Assembly: GCA_965262305.1 (NCBI GenBank)
Contig: CBDHEY010000002.1
Location: forward strand, 1,488,001 to 1,552,000
Reading direction: 5' to 3'
Origin: CBDHEY01 sp965262305
GTDB taxonomy: Bacteria > Pseudomonadota > Gammaproteobacteria > Pseudomonadales > Cellvibrionaceae
DNA length: 64,000 nt
A model generated the notes under the pieces. The model was not told where the DNA came from. It saw nothing but the letters and a program-made list of their open reading frames with translations, and ran no database searches. Made by a program: the position numbers and the translations under genes. This document shows, in pieces, positions 1 to 8,287 of this stretch. The stretch's first letter is position 1, and each line of letters starts with the position of its first letter.

Positions 1-543
1 AGGCCGGTGTTCTTATTTGTGGATGAGGCACAATTATTTCTTGATCCGCAAGATCAAGCCTTCGCGCAAACTGCCCGGTCATCGCGCGTGTTAACCGTCC
101 TGTTAAGTCAAAACCAAAGCAATTATCACGAAGCATTGGGACGTGGAAATGGTGAACGTGGGAAGCAGCTCACCAAGTCGTTATTGGGCAATTTGGCAAC
201 CACAATTCTTCATGCCAATGATGAAGATATGGCGGAGTATGGGAGCAAGAAGTTTGGCACTCAATGGCAGTTCAGACCGTCCATGACAAAAGGGGAATCG
301 GCGGGTACTTCGATGAGCCATGGCGAACAAGGCAATGCTGGAAGCAATGATGGAACGAGCAGCAGCCTCACCTACAACGAACAGGAACGACGCGTGATAG
401 AGCCGCGCGAATTTGGACTGCTTCGCACAGGTGGCGAAGAAAATAATTACGTTGTCGATGCACTGGTTCATCAGGCGGGTCGGGTGTGGAATGCGACCAG
501 CAGCAATTATCTATTCGTTGAATTTGATCAGCGTGATGTATGA
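1..543 (+). CDS. Conjugative coupling protein / T4SS DNA-transfer ATPase, C-terminal part (5' truncated by window edge)
   Basis: Reads open from the first base, so the start lies outside the window. Visible are a Walker-B-like strand (FLFVDEAQLF) and a following sensor-type segment (LTVLLSQNQ), both typical of TraD/TrwB/VirD4-family hexameric ATPases that bring the relaxase-bound strand to the type IV secretion channel at the inner membrane. The tail is glycine/serine-rich and hydrophilic. The relaxase gene follows about 230 bases downstream on the same strand, the usual coupling protein-relaxase pairing. The family is inferred from these motifs and the neighbour; the Walker A part is not in the window, so a related TraG/TraC-type ATPase cannot be fully excluded. 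Confidence 0.75.
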   Translation, partial: RPVFLFVDEAQLFLDPQDQAFAQTARSSRVLTVLLSQNQSNYHEALGRGNGERGKQLTKSLLGNLATTILHANDEDMAEYGSKKFGTQWQFRPSMTKGESAGTSMSHGEQGNAGSNDGTSSSLTYNEQERRVIEPREFGLLRTGGEENNYVVDALVHQAGRVWNATSSNYLFVEFDQRDV

Positions 544-608
544 AAAAACCACCATCCATTGTACCCCAGAGTTAATCAATAACTGGGTTGAATTGTATGG
601 GATTTGAA

Positions 609-693
609 GGCGTCTCCGTCACGCTGCAACTCACGGTCACTGTGGGTTTAACGTGACGGTTAAAACCTAAGGGCAACGCTTAGGGGAGACGTC
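609..693. other. Three-way-junction inverted-repeat element upstream of the relaxase (oriT or structured leader candidate)
   Basis: Three nested complementary blocks: an outer stem 609-617/685-693 (one G-U), an inner hairpin 617-623/652-658 extended by a second helix around 629-635/643-649, and a hairpin 666-671/679-684 with a 7-base loop. They fold into a three-way junction in the non-coding gap between the coupling protein and relaxase genes. MobF oriTs contain inverted repeats and lie close to the relaxase gene, so oriT is one explanation; a structured mRNA leader is another. Pairing is read directly; function is inferred. Confidence 0.5.
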
Positions 694-770
694 TGTATGA
701 TTTTAATTGTGGGGTTCGTGGGGAAGCTTTATGCAGTTTATTAAGTTGAAAAGCTGGAGAGATTCGTCAA

Positions 771-3638
771 ATGCTACGTGTACATGTGTCTAAAAGTGCA
801 GGACAGGCCAAGAGCTATTTCAGCAAGGAATTAACCAGAGGTGACTATTACTTTGGTGAACAAGAAGTCGTTGGCCTTTGGGGCGGAAAGGCTGCTGAAG
901 CATTGGGCTTGTCCGGCGACGTGACGCAAACTGAATTCAACCGTCTGATTGATAATCAGCATCCTGAGACAGAGGAGCAATTAACCGCACGACAGAAAGC
1001 CAATCGGCGGGCAGGATTTGATTTTACTTTCTCCGCGCCTAAAGCCTTATCTGTGTTGTATGAATATTCTGGAGATGAGCGATTACTGGAAGCCTTTCGC
1101 TCAGCAGTGCATGAAACCATGGAGGATATCGAAACACAAATGCATGTCCGAGTGCGTAAAAATGGAAGAGATGAAGATCGTAAAACCGGCAACCTAGCTT
1201 ACGCCGAATTTGTGCATTTCACGGCGCGTCCAGTTGAAGATATGGCTCCTGATCCACAGCTTCATACGCATATTTATGTTCCCAACCTGTCGTTTGATTC
1301 AGAAGAAAACACGTGGAAAGCAGCGCAGATCGAACCGATTAAAAGTGACGCGCCGTATTACGAAGCATTGTTTCATTCCAAGCTATCAAAGTCACTTGCT
1401 GATATGGGACTTCCCATCGTAAAAGATAAAAAATTTTGGACGTTGGAAGGGTTTGAGGAACACACCAAAAAAGAATTTTCAAACCGCACGCATGAAATCG
1501 AACAGTTTGCGAATGATAACAATATCACGTCTGAAGAAACCAAAGCTGGGCTGGGTGCCAAACTACGCGCAGCGAAAGTGGGCGGTTTGTACCGCGATCA
1601 GTTACGCGAACTTTGGTGGGAACGGTTAGATGATAAGGAGCAAACGACGCTTGATCATCTATCGGGAATGATTGCTGATCCGAGTGATTCCAGCTCTGAA
1701 ATTGCCCGCGCTCAAATAGCCGAAGTCAATACTGAATTTGCGATCAATCATAGTTTTGAGCGGCAATCGGTTATAGCACTTTCACGTCTCAAAGAAACCG
1801 CGTTACGCGAAGGCTTTGGCACTACCACGATTGCCGATGTGAATAATGCCGTCAATGCGCAGGATGATGTGATGATCCGTTCGCTTGACGGCAAGGATAT
1901 GGCAACAACACGCACCATTCTCAAAGAAGAGAATGACATTATTCGTTTTACCGCCAAAGGCTATGGCACCTGTGAAAAACTCAACCCCGATTATGAGATC
2001 GGCGAAGTCAAAGATTACTCGAACAACAGCACGTTTGAACTAGCCGATGAGCAAAAGAAGGTTATTCATGCACTACTCGATTCACGTCATCGTGTGCAAG
2101 CAATTGAGGGTAAAGCGGGAGTGGGTAAAACCACCGTCCTTGCCACATTAATTGACGGTATCGAGCAACGTGGAAATGAGGCTGTGATATTGGCACCAAC
2201 GGCGGACGCAGCCTATTCAACCTTAAAGAAAGATGGTGAAGCCTATCAATCCTCAGCAATGAAAAATGCACAGACATTAGCACGCTATTTTGTCGATGAA
2301 TCCTTATGGGAACAATCACGTGGCAACACGTTAATTGTGGATGAAGCCGGACTGATGAGTGTCGGTGATATGCATAATTTATTTTCGCTGGCACATAGTT
2401 TTGACAATCGAATTATTTTAGTGGGAGACACGAATCAACATAACAGTGTTATGCGCGGTGATGCTTATCGTATTTTACAAAATGAAGCGGGACTCGAACC
2501 GTTGCAACTCGATGTGATTCGTCGTCAAAAATCAGCGAGCTTCCGTGACGTAGTGAAACAGATTGCTAAAGGAAAAGTGACGGAAGGATTTGATCAATTA
2601 AAAGAGCAGGATGCGGTTAAGGAAATTGTCGATGATGAAGCGCGTTATCAGCAGCTCGCGCAGAATTATACCAATGTGTTAACAAAGGGAGAAAGCGCAC
2701 TCGCTGTGGCTCCTACTCACGCCGAAGGTGATCGTGTCACTCAAGCAATACGCACCCAATTACGTGACGTTGGAAAAATCTCCGCATCAGAAAAAGCAAC
2801 CACTCGGTTAAATAACTTGCAACTGACGGAGGCAGAGAAGAAACGCGCCGATTCATTTGAATTAGGGCATGTGATTCGCTATCAACAAAACGCTAAAGGG
2901 TCGGGTCAATCGATAATACGTGGTCAGCAATTTACCATATCACGAAAACTTAAAGATCAGCTTTGGATGAAGGATGCACAAGGAGTAGAACATGCCTTAA
3001 ACCTAAAGGAAGCGAAACGGTTTAATGTGTATGACGCTAAAGACATTGCGTTGGCAAACGGCGAGTCGATTCGTATCACCGAAGGAAGTAAAACCAAAGA
3101 TGGAAGGCGACTCAATAACGGCTCCATTCATGAGGTCAAGCGGGTAGATAAGAATGGCGATATCGTATTAAAGCATGGGCAAATTCTCGATGGTCGTCGC
3201 GGTAATTTTGACTACGGTTATGTGACAACATCACATGCCTCACAAGGAAAAACGGTCGATCATGTCTTTATCGCCCAGGGTTCCGATTATAGTGGCGCAG
3301 CCAGTAGTGAACAATTTTACGTATCCGTATCACGCGGTAAAAAATCGGTTGAGATTTTTACGGATGACAGCGATGCGTTACGTTCTCAGATTCAGCGCAG
3401 TCACCAACGAATAAGTGCAACGGAACTGATCAAGCCCCCTTCCCTAAAAGACCAAATGAATGATGCCAACGGCGTGGTGAATGCGTTGCAGTTTTACGCG
3501 CATCATGTGATGGGGCATTTAAAAGGTACCGCGCAGGATTGGCTACGTGCGTTTAGAAGTCCGCAAAGCCCTCCGGCGAATCAACCGGGTTGGCAAGAAA
3601 AAGTAGAGCCGCGACATGATAGGGGTATACAGCGATGA
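771..3638 (+). CDS. MobF-family conjugative relaxase-helicase (TrwC/TraI type)
   Basis: Nicks oriT and unwinds the transferred strand during conjugation. The N-terminal TrwC relaxase domain (about 1-290) has the candidate catalytic tyrosines Y16 and Y26/Y27 (AKSYF, RGDYYFG) and the metal-binding histidine motif DPQLHTH near residue 163. A UvrD/RecD-like helicase follows, with Walker A GKAGVGKTT at about 447-455, Walker B LIVDEAG near 523 and a late motif TSHASQGKT near 820. At 955 residues it is close to R388 TrwC. ATG at 771 begins the conserved MLRV start. The next gene overlaps its end by 4 bases, implying translational coupling. Together with the upstream ATPase it marks the element as self-transmissible or formerly so. 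Confidence 0.93.
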   Translation: MLRVHVSKSAGQAKSYFSKELTRGDYYFGEQEVVGLWGGKAAEALGLSGDVTQTEFNRLIDNQHPETEEQLTARQKANRRAGFDFTFSAPKALSVLYEYSGDERLLEAFRSAVHETMEDIETQMHVRVRKNGRDEDRKTGNLAYAEFVHFTARPVEDMAPDPQLHTHIYVPNLSFDSEENTWKAAQIEPIKSDAPYYEALFHSKLSKSLADMGLPIVKDKKFWTLEGFEEHTKKEFSNRTHEIEQFANDNNITSEETKAGLGAKLRAAKVGGLYRDQLRELWWERLDDKEQTTLDHLSGMIADPSDSSSEIARAQIAEVNTEFAINHSFERQSVIALSRLKETALREGFGTTTIADVNNAVNAQDDVMIRSLDGKDMATTRTILKEENDIIRFTAKGYGTCEKLNPDYEIGEVKDYSNNSTFELADEQKKVIHALLDSRHRVQAIEGKAGVGKTTVLATLIDGIEQRGNEAVILAPTADAAYSTLKKDGEAYQSSAMKNAQTLARYFVDESLWEQSRGNTLIVDEAGLMSVGDMHNLFSLAHSFDNRIILVGDTNQHNSVMRGDAYRILQNEAGLEPLQLDVIRRQKSASFRDVVKQIAKGKVTEGFDQLKEQDAVKEIVDDEARYQQLAQNYTNVLTKGESALAVAPTHAEGDRVTQAIRTQLRDVGKISASEKATTRLNNLQLTEAEKKRADSFELGHVIRYQQNAKGSGQSIIRGQQFTISRKLKDQLWMKDAQGVEHALNLKEAKRFNVYDAKDIALANGESIRITEGSKTKDGRRLNNGSIHEVKRVDKNGDIVLKHGQILDGRRGNFDYGYVTTSHASQGKTVDHVFIAQGSDYSGAASSEQFYVSVSRGKKSVEIFTDDSDALRSQIQRSHQRISATELIKPPSLKDQMNDANGVVNALQFYAHHVMGHLKGTAQDWLRAFRSPQSPPANQPGWQEKVEPRHDRGIQR

Positions 3639-4012
3639 ATCATCAACAGGCTGAACCCCAACTACCCGCATATAAGGATGTGTTGCACAAACATTTAAAA
3701 GCCGATGAAGAACGTTCGCACAGCGTTTCACGAGAAGGTTCACCTTCAGCCTTACGGTTCTCAACATCAGAGGAAGACAGTTCGTTCCCTTATGCCTATA
3801 TGCATTATGTACGACTCATTAAAGGGAACATCATTATCAAATACACATCAGCAAAAGTCACCGTGCAGGGAAAGAATTTACGTGAGCTTTATATGCAAAT
3901 TGAACGCTACAAAACGGATGCTGTTGCGTTGTCCCCATCCACGATTGCTGATAACGGTCAGCCTATCGTAGATGCCATAACTATCACCTATGACGAGGAT
4001 GAAAAACCATGA
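3635..4012 (+). CDS. Hypothetical protein of the conjugative element
   Basis: 125 residues, overlapping the relaxase stop (ATGA) and itself overlapped by the next ORF by 4 bases, so it belongs to the same transcription unit. The N-terminal half is hydrophilic and probably flexible. The C-terminal half (about 60-125) looks like a small alpha/beta domain with alternating hydrophobic strands (NIIIKYTSAKVTV, IVDAITITYD). No signal peptide, membrane segment or known motif is recognised. Function unknown; the position suggests an accessory DNA-transfer or relaxase-associated role. Confidence 0.7.
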   Translation: MNHQQAEPQLPAYKDVLHKHLKADEERSHSVSREGSPSALRFSTSEEDSSFPYAYMHYVRLIKGNIIIKYTSAKVTVQGKNLRELYMQIERYKTDAVALSPSTIADNGQPIVDAITITYDEDEKP

Positions 4013-4257
4013 ATGATCTCAATGAGGAAACTCCATCAACTACCGCAAAATCCGTCGCTTCACTTCCGTCCAAAATTTCGCTTGAAGCAATGGACGATGA
4101 CGCTATTCGAACGTTGATTAACGACGGCTATAAATTATTGGAACAACGCAAGCGTGATCGAGAGAAAACAGTTAAAGAGCAGATTAAACAACTCGCTGCC
4201 AGCGAAGGGATAAAAGTATCGTTCCGGGAAAATAGAAAAACAACAAAGAGAGAATAA
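4009..4257 (+). CDS. Small charged coiled-coil protein, H-NS-like N-terminal region possible
   Basis: 82 residues, overlapping the preceding gene by 4 bases (ATGA). Residues about 30-70 form a strongly charged amphipathic helix (LLEQRKRDREKTVKEQIKQL) followed by a short AASEGIKVSF-like segment. This resembles the oligomerisation/linker region of small H-NS-type nucleoid proteins often carried by plasmids and ICEs, but the C-terminal AT-hook-like DNA-binding domain is missing, so the likeness is weak. It ends in a basic tail. Last gene of the relaxase operon. Confidence 0.6.
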   Translation: MNDLNEETPSTTAKSVASLPSKISLEAMDDDAIRTLINDGYKLLEQRKRDREKTVKEQIKQLAASEGIKVSFRENRKTTKRE

Positions 4258-4303
4258 ACGAAAGAGGGAATACGCTTAACGCGTGAAGTCGTTATCTTTT
4301 AGG

Positions 4304-4345
4304 GGACGCTTCGCTCGGAGCGTTCACCCAAAAACAGTTTTTTTT
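4304..4345 (+). terminator. Hairpin with delayed T-run after the relaxase operon
   Basis: A 7-bp stem with an 8-base loop (4304-4325) is followed 12 bases later by eight Ts (4338-4345). It sits after the last gene of the relaxase operon and before the AlpA-like regulator. The T-run is not directly adjacent, so termination is only plausible. Confidence 0.3.
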
Positions 4346-4372
4346 CCGGTGAAGACGATGGGGTAAGAGCCA

Positions 4373-4621
4373 ATGGAAAAATTATTACTAGAAATACTTA
4401 ACGAACTCAAAGCGCAGAAGGCAGAGCGTAGCGAAGTGTGGAATGTCGATGACATCGCAAACTATATGCGCTTGAGTCGTTCATCCATTCAATCCAGAGT
4501 GATTAGCAGAAAAGATTTTCCAAGGGCGTTACGTATCCCAACGGATAATGGAATGGGGGGAAGAAGATGGTATGCAAAAGAGGTGAAAGAGTGGCTCTCT
4601 AGGAATAGGGAGCCACTGTGA
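4373..4621 (+). CDS. AlpA/Xis-like helix-turn-helix protein
   Basis: 82 residues. The segment VWNVDDIANYMRLSRSS is a MerR/excisionase-type winged-helix start, where a fold-specifying helix is followed by a recognition helix; the end has the GRRWYAKEVKEWL motif shared by AlpA and Xis-like proteins. Such proteins regulate or direct excision of integrated elements. It is the nearest regulator to the integrase gene at 5671-6645, which fits a recombination directionality role. Assignment rests on the motif pattern; a general transcriptional regulator is equally possible. Confidence 0.75.
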   Translation: MEKLLLEILNELKAQKAERSEVWNVDDIANYMRLSRSSIQSRVISRKDFPRALRIPTDNGMGGRRWYAKEVKEWLSRNREPL

Positions 4622-4644
4622 TGACGAATTATAGTATTGATCCG

Positions 4645-5484
4645 TTATGTCCGGATATTTTTTCGAAATGCAATAGCTGTAAAGACAACACCACTTAGTA
4701 TTAGAAAAGGAAGCGGTAAAAAGGGTACTTCTTCTACCTCAGGTTCTATTGAAGCTAAAATTAATTGAGTTTCAAAATCGAGAGTTGCTGAGCTATTTAC
4801 ACAACCTGTCATGTTTGAGAATGAGTTTGAGTATAATTGGGCACTCCATCTAAAATTGTAAGTGACATCAGGCACTAGTTCGACTGATTCAAATAGGATG
4901 TTGTTTGGAGACCAGTTAACCTGACTAACATTTCCCCACCCTCTAAAAATCAAATTGCTAGTGTGAGGTGCAGCTGACAAGCCGATTACGACGGTATCTC
5001 CAAAATAGGGTAAGGAGCTTGCGTACGAAAATTCTCCGCTTACAAAAGCCATCATTGGTTCGCTAACTTGAAAGCTAAAGCTTCCTCCCATATCTCCAGG
5101 CAATGTACTGCCCGCTGCTGCATAAGCATTTGGGCTTGAGGAGCAACCGCTCGCATCTGTCAGAAGGGAAACATCAATTACAACACCAGAGTCGTCAATA
5201 ATTGAATCAATTGAGCTAACACTTCGTGGACTTTGGATTCCAGCTTCTACACTCTCATTATGTTGGCCAAAAGCGACGTGTGGTACTCGATTATCTATTT
5301 GGTTCGGAGGAATTCCTGCTACGGCTTGCACTGTTCTGTCTCCTGGAGACAAAAGAATAACATCTGCAAACCCTTTGAGAGGGGTAATACTTACAAGAAA
5401 TAATAATAAATGTGGAATGATATTCTGTTGACCTAGGTTTATCTGGCTAACGGCACGCATCAATAAACTAAAAATATCGCACAT
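4645..5484 (-). CDS. Secreted protein with PEP-CTERM-like C-terminal sorting signal (element cargo)
   Basis: 279 residues from the outermost ATG (5484); an internal ATG at 5460 places the signal peptide (IIPHLLLFLVSITPLKGFA) nearer the start and may be the true one. The body is a serine/asparagine-rich, beta-strand-rich ectodomain with cysteines but no recognised domain. The C-terminus has an acidic stretch, a VPFLPLP motif, one hydrophobic helix and a short basic tail (FRKN), the tripartite layout of PEP-CTERM/exosortase or rhombosortase substrates. It lies opposite to the conjugation genes, beside the integrase, where cargo is common. No sorting protease is in the window. Confidence 0.6.
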   Translation of the reverse strand: MCDIFSLLMRAVSQINLGQQNIIPHLLLFLVSITPLKGFADVILLSPGDRTVQAVAGIPPNQIDNRVPHVAFGQHNESVEAGIQSPRSVSSIDSIIDDSGVVIDVSLLTDASGCSSSPNAYAAAGSTLPGDMGGSFSFQVSEPMMAFVSGEFSYASSLPYFGDTVVIGLSAAPHTSNLIFRGWGNVSQVNWSPNNILFESVELVPDVTYNFRWSAQLYSNSFSNMTGCVNSSATLDFETQLILASIEPEVEEVPFLPLPFLILSGVVFTAIAFRKNIRT

Positions 5485-5670
5485 AAGATCTCACCATTCC
5501 TATTAACATCGATTGTAGTCAGACGAAGAATAATGAGGTTATCAGACCGCAGTTTTGCTTTCTGTAAAGTTTTTATTAAAGAGTGGTTCAGGTGCCATTG
5601 TCACTACTGGCGAACGTAACATGTTGCATTAGGTTTCAAATATCTATCGTCAGCACATTTGTTTCGTTGA

Positions 5671-6645
5671 TTATTCCAGTCTGGTAGCAATTTCCTCAGC
5701 ACTAGCATTGTAATAAATCATTAAACTACGGGGATCACGATGTCCAACCATCCGGGCGAGATCAAGTACGTCTAGCTTGCGAGCAAGCCTTGTGAGGCTT
5801 TCATGGCGAGCATCGTGAAATGTGATATCGACAATGCCCAATTTTTTAGTATGTTTCCTGAAAGTGACACCCGCTGCAGCTTGGCTAGTACGAAACACTT
5901 TCCCAGTAGCCTCGGGCGATAATAGCCTAAAAAGATCGGCTGCTTCTGCGGTTAACGGAACATCCCTATCTGTACCATTTTTCGTGTCAATCAATCTGAC
6001 ATAGCGTTTTTCCAAAAAAACATGTTCCCATGTCAGCTTCCAGAGTTCTCCTTGTCGCATGGCAGTTTCTAAAGCAAGCAAAAACGCGACGGCGAGGACA
6101 TCTTTAGCAGTAGTGATATTTTTTCCATCAAAACCAAGAGAGTCAATAATGCTATCAATTTCTTCCTTGCTGATACGCCTTTCTCTAGGCTTGGGGTTTT
6201 TGGGACGACGGACTCCTCGAACAGGGTTGTTTTCTGTCCATTCCCAGCGTTTTGCCTGTTCAAAAACGGCACTGAGCACGTTGAGATCACGGTTGACTGA
6301 GCTGCTCTTGATACGGATAAGCCACTCATCAATCCATTCATAGAGGTCTCTGGCGGTGATTTCAGAGAGATATTTGGAGGCTAAAGGCTGACGGAGGAAC
6401 TTGTTAATACGGTTATATTCGTTTTTGTAGCTTTTCTTTGCCGGGGATATCTCATCACGATAGCGGGTAAGAGCTTCAGCGAGCGTTTTAACCGGGAGTG
6501 AGCCTTCGGTATCTAGGCCTTGTTCGGTTTCAGCAGCCCATGCCATCGCTTGTATTTTGGTATCGAAAGTCTTAGATTTGTATTGACCGGATTTACGGAT
6601 TTCAGCAATAAATTTCTTGTTTTTCAGTTTACGTATAGATGCCAT
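5671..6645 (-). CDS. Tyrosine recombinase / integrase
   Basis: 324 residues, a complete phage/ICE-type integrase. N-terminal AP2-like arm-binding part (about 1-50, with KSKTFDT), SAM-like core-binding domain (about 55-150), and C-terminal catalytic domain with the first Arg in ETAMRQGEL, HDARH, and Tyr in the IYYNAS end motif (R-H-R-H-Y type). It starts about 150 bases from a tRNA-Leu 3'-end copy at 6791-6819, the expected att site. The catalytic residues are all present, so the protein may be active. It is closely similar along its N-terminal half to the truncated integrase encoded head-to-head at 6981. Confidence 0.95.
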   Translation of the reverse strand: MASIRKLKNKKFIAEIRKSGQYKSKTFDTKIQAMAWAAETEQGLDTEGSLPVKTLAEALTRYRDEISPAKKSYKNEYNRINKFLRQPLASKYLSEITARDLYEWIDEWLIRIKSSSVNRDLNVLSAVFEQAKRWEWTENNPVRGVRRPKNPKPRERRISKEEIDSIIDSLGFDGKNITTAKDVLAVAFLLALETAMRQGELWKLTWEHVFLEKRYVRLIDTKNGTDRDVPLTAEAADLFRLLSPEATGKVFRTSQAAAGVTFRKHTKKLGIVDITFHDARHESLTRLARKLDVLDLARMVGHRDPRSLMIYYNASAEEIATRLE

Positions 6646-6742
6646 AACTATGCCTCAGCGTTCGTAATTTATTCGTAATTCACACGAAAAAATGGCAGAA
6701 ATTGGCAAGAAATATCACATAGTCGAAATCTCAAGGCAACGC

Positions 6743-6767
6743 TAAGTCATTGATTGGCAAGGAATAA
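6743..6767 (+). repeat. Inverted repeat, left arm (pairs with 6851-6875)
   Basis: 25 bases that match the reverse complement of 6851-6875 at 23 of 25 positions; weaker similarity continues inward toward the tRNA-like site. Each arm lies about 100 bases upstream of one of the two divergent integrase genes, so the arms are best read as the homologous int-upstream/att regions of two related elements in opposite orientation. Confidence 0.85.
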
Positions 6768-6790
6768 ATGGATAAAGCTAGAAATGATAA

Positions 6791-6819
6791 ACCGGATTCT
6801 AGTCCGGCCCCGGGCACCA
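6791..6819 (+). other. att site: 3' end of a tRNA-Leu gene (attR-like remnant)
   Basis: The segment ends in AGTCCGGCCCCGGGCACCA, which corresponds to the T-arm 3' half, acceptor stem and CCA of bacterial tRNA-Leu genes of the GCCCGGG... type. The expected T-loop is disturbed by an extra base and no D-arm or anticodon arm precedes it, so it is not a functional tRNA gene. Integrases commonly use tRNA 3' ends and leave such a copy at the distal end. Orientation (3' end on +) places the intact tRNA-Leu to the left, beyond base 1, and the conjugative element between. Confidence 0.75.
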
Positions 6820-6850
6820 CTACCGAATTGCCATTTCTGGCTATATTCAA

Positions 6851-6875
6851 TTATTCCTTGCTAATCGATGACTTA
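6851..6875 (-). repeat. Inverted repeat, right arm (pairs with 6743-6767)
   Basis: Partner of the left arm, 23 of 25 bases complementary. Between this arm and the truncated integrase start there are also three short direct repeats of a TGCGTA(T/C)G unit (about 6940-6970), possible arm-type integrase sites. Confidence 0.8.
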
Positions 6876-6980
6876 CGATTGATCCGTTCGGCTGATTTGT
6901 AGTTATATCTTGCCATAAGCATGCTTTTTATGTGCGATTTTGCGTATGAATTGCGTACGCGCTGCGTATGAGGACCTCTT

Positions 6981-7546
6981 ATGGCAACGATTAGAAAGCT
7001 ACCCAGTAAACGCTGGTATATAGAAGTTCGTAAACATGGACAACGTAAATCCAAGACCTTTGATACCAAACTCAAAGCCCTTACTTGGGCCGAAGAGATG
7101 GAACAAAGTCTTAACCCTGATGGACTGATAACCGGTAAAACGGTGGGTGATGCCTTCATCAAATTTAGGGATGAGATAACTCCTTCACGGAAAAGTCATC
7201 GCAGTGAGCATAACCGCATGAATAAATTCTTGCGTGATGAGATAGCGAACATTTTCCTTGATGAAATACGTCAGCATCACTTTGATGAGTGGATTAAACG
7301 GTCACTGGAGCGTATTAAGCCCAGCTCGGTAAATCGTGATCTCAATTTACTGTCAGCCGTATTTAGGGAAGCCATACGTTGGCGCTGGATAGCCTCTAAC
7401 CCCATTCATGGGATAAACCGTCCTAAGAATCCTCAACCGCGTGACAGACGTATCTCTGATAGTGAAATCGAAAAAATACTTAACGCGTTACATTATGACG
7501 GAGGTGAGATAAGGACGACTTGTGACATCATTGCAGTCGCTTTTAA
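6981..7546 (+). pseudogene. Truncated tyrosine integrase (second element remnant)
   Basis: About 188 residues clearly homologous to the integrase at 5671-6645 (same start MA(S/T)IRKL, KSKTFDTK, SSVNRDLN(V/L)LSAVF, PKNP(K/Q)PR(E/D)RRIS). Homology stops abruptly around 7545, right where the catalytic domain begins; the frame then runs on through unrelated sequence to a stop at 7751. All catalytic residues (R, H, R, H, Y) are lost, so the product cannot recombine DNA. It is in head-to-head orientation with the intact integrase, across the tRNA-Leu remnant, and marks an older, deleted element. Confidence 0.85.
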
Positions 7547-7661
7547 CTTTGATAAAAAGTTAGGTGTCAAAATGGCAAAGATCCTATGTGAAGAGCGTGT
7601 AGTTGAATACACGAAAGGGTTTAGATATAAAGTTGTTGAACTAACAGAAGTACTCCCAACT

Positions 7662-7934
7662 TTACATGCCTGGACGCCAGCGGGGTTTTTTTGTTTTAGG
7701 TTGCGCTTGATTAACTTTTATATTTCTACCTTGAAAGACAGAGCCGTTTAACGCTTTAATTGCTTTGTCAGCATCAGCATTTCGATTCATTTCAATAAAG
7801 GCAAACCCTTTTGATTCACCGGTGTGTTTATCTTTTGCTAATGATAATTCGTTAATATCTCCAAACTCCTTGAACAATGCTTTCAGTTCTGATTCAGTGG
7901 TTGAATACTGTAGGCTACCTACATATAACTTCAT
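7662..7934 (-). CDS. RRM-domain RNA-binding protein
   Basis: 90 residues forming one complete RNA recognition motif: RNP2 LYVGSL at residues 3-8 and RNP1 KGFAFIEM at about 43-50, followed by a short basic tail rich in Lys/Arg/Pro. Single-RRM proteins of this size in bacteria bind single-stranded RNA and are often cold-induced. It is the most distal member of a minus-strand RNA-metabolism cluster. Its 3' end overlaps the out-of-frame tail of the truncated integrase reading on the other strand, so the recombination breakpoint lies within about 120 bases of this gene. Confidence 0.92.
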   Translation of the reverse strand: MKLYVGSLQYSTTESELKALFKEFGDINELSLAKDKHTGESKGFAFIEMNRNADADKAIKALNGSVFQGRNIKVNQAQPKTKKPRWRPGM

Positions 7935-7971
7935 ATTTTATCGCCTGTTTAATAATGTTAAGAGTGTACCG

Positions 7972-8184
7972 TTAAATTATTGTGCTAATACTAATTGCTT
8001 GCGGGCCATTCTTGCTTTCGTCGATAGCAAAAGTGACTTTTTCGCCGCATGCTAAGGTTTTCAAACCAGTGCCATTTATTGATGTATGGTATGCAATTAA
8101 ATCTTTGCCATCTTCACAAGTAATAAAGCCAAACCCTTTTTTATTGTCAAAGGATTTGACTACTCCTGTTGATAAACTCGACAT
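7972..8184 (-). CDS. Divergent cold-shock domain protein
   Basis: 70 residues, CspA length. RNP1 is intact (KGFGFITCEDG), but the RNP2 position reads DLIAYHTSI instead of the usual DVFVHFSAI, losing two of the aromatic residues that stack on nucleic acid bases. The C-terminal strand NGPQAISI is typical. It lies 37 bases upstream of the RRM gene on the same strand. Likely a nucleic-acid-binding protein with altered affinity or specificity rather than a standard Csp; the cold-shock fold itself is not in doubt. Confidence 0.88.
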   Translation of the reverse strand: MSSLSTGVVKSFDNKKGFGFITCEDGKDLIAYHTSINGTGLKTLACGEKVTFAIDESKNGPQAISISTII

Positions 8185-8287
8185 AAATATACCTTTAAAA
8201 AACGAGATGTGAGTAAATTAATTTACACTTAATGTTTGATTTTGACAGCATCAACGGAATTCAGTTTTTCAATTCAACATCAATAGC

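Noticed and set aside
6791..6819. Functional tRNA or tmRNA gene
   Set aside because: Only the T-arm/acceptor 3' part is present, with a disturbed T-loop and no D or anticodon arm; the 3' sequence fits tRNA-Leu, not tmRNA.
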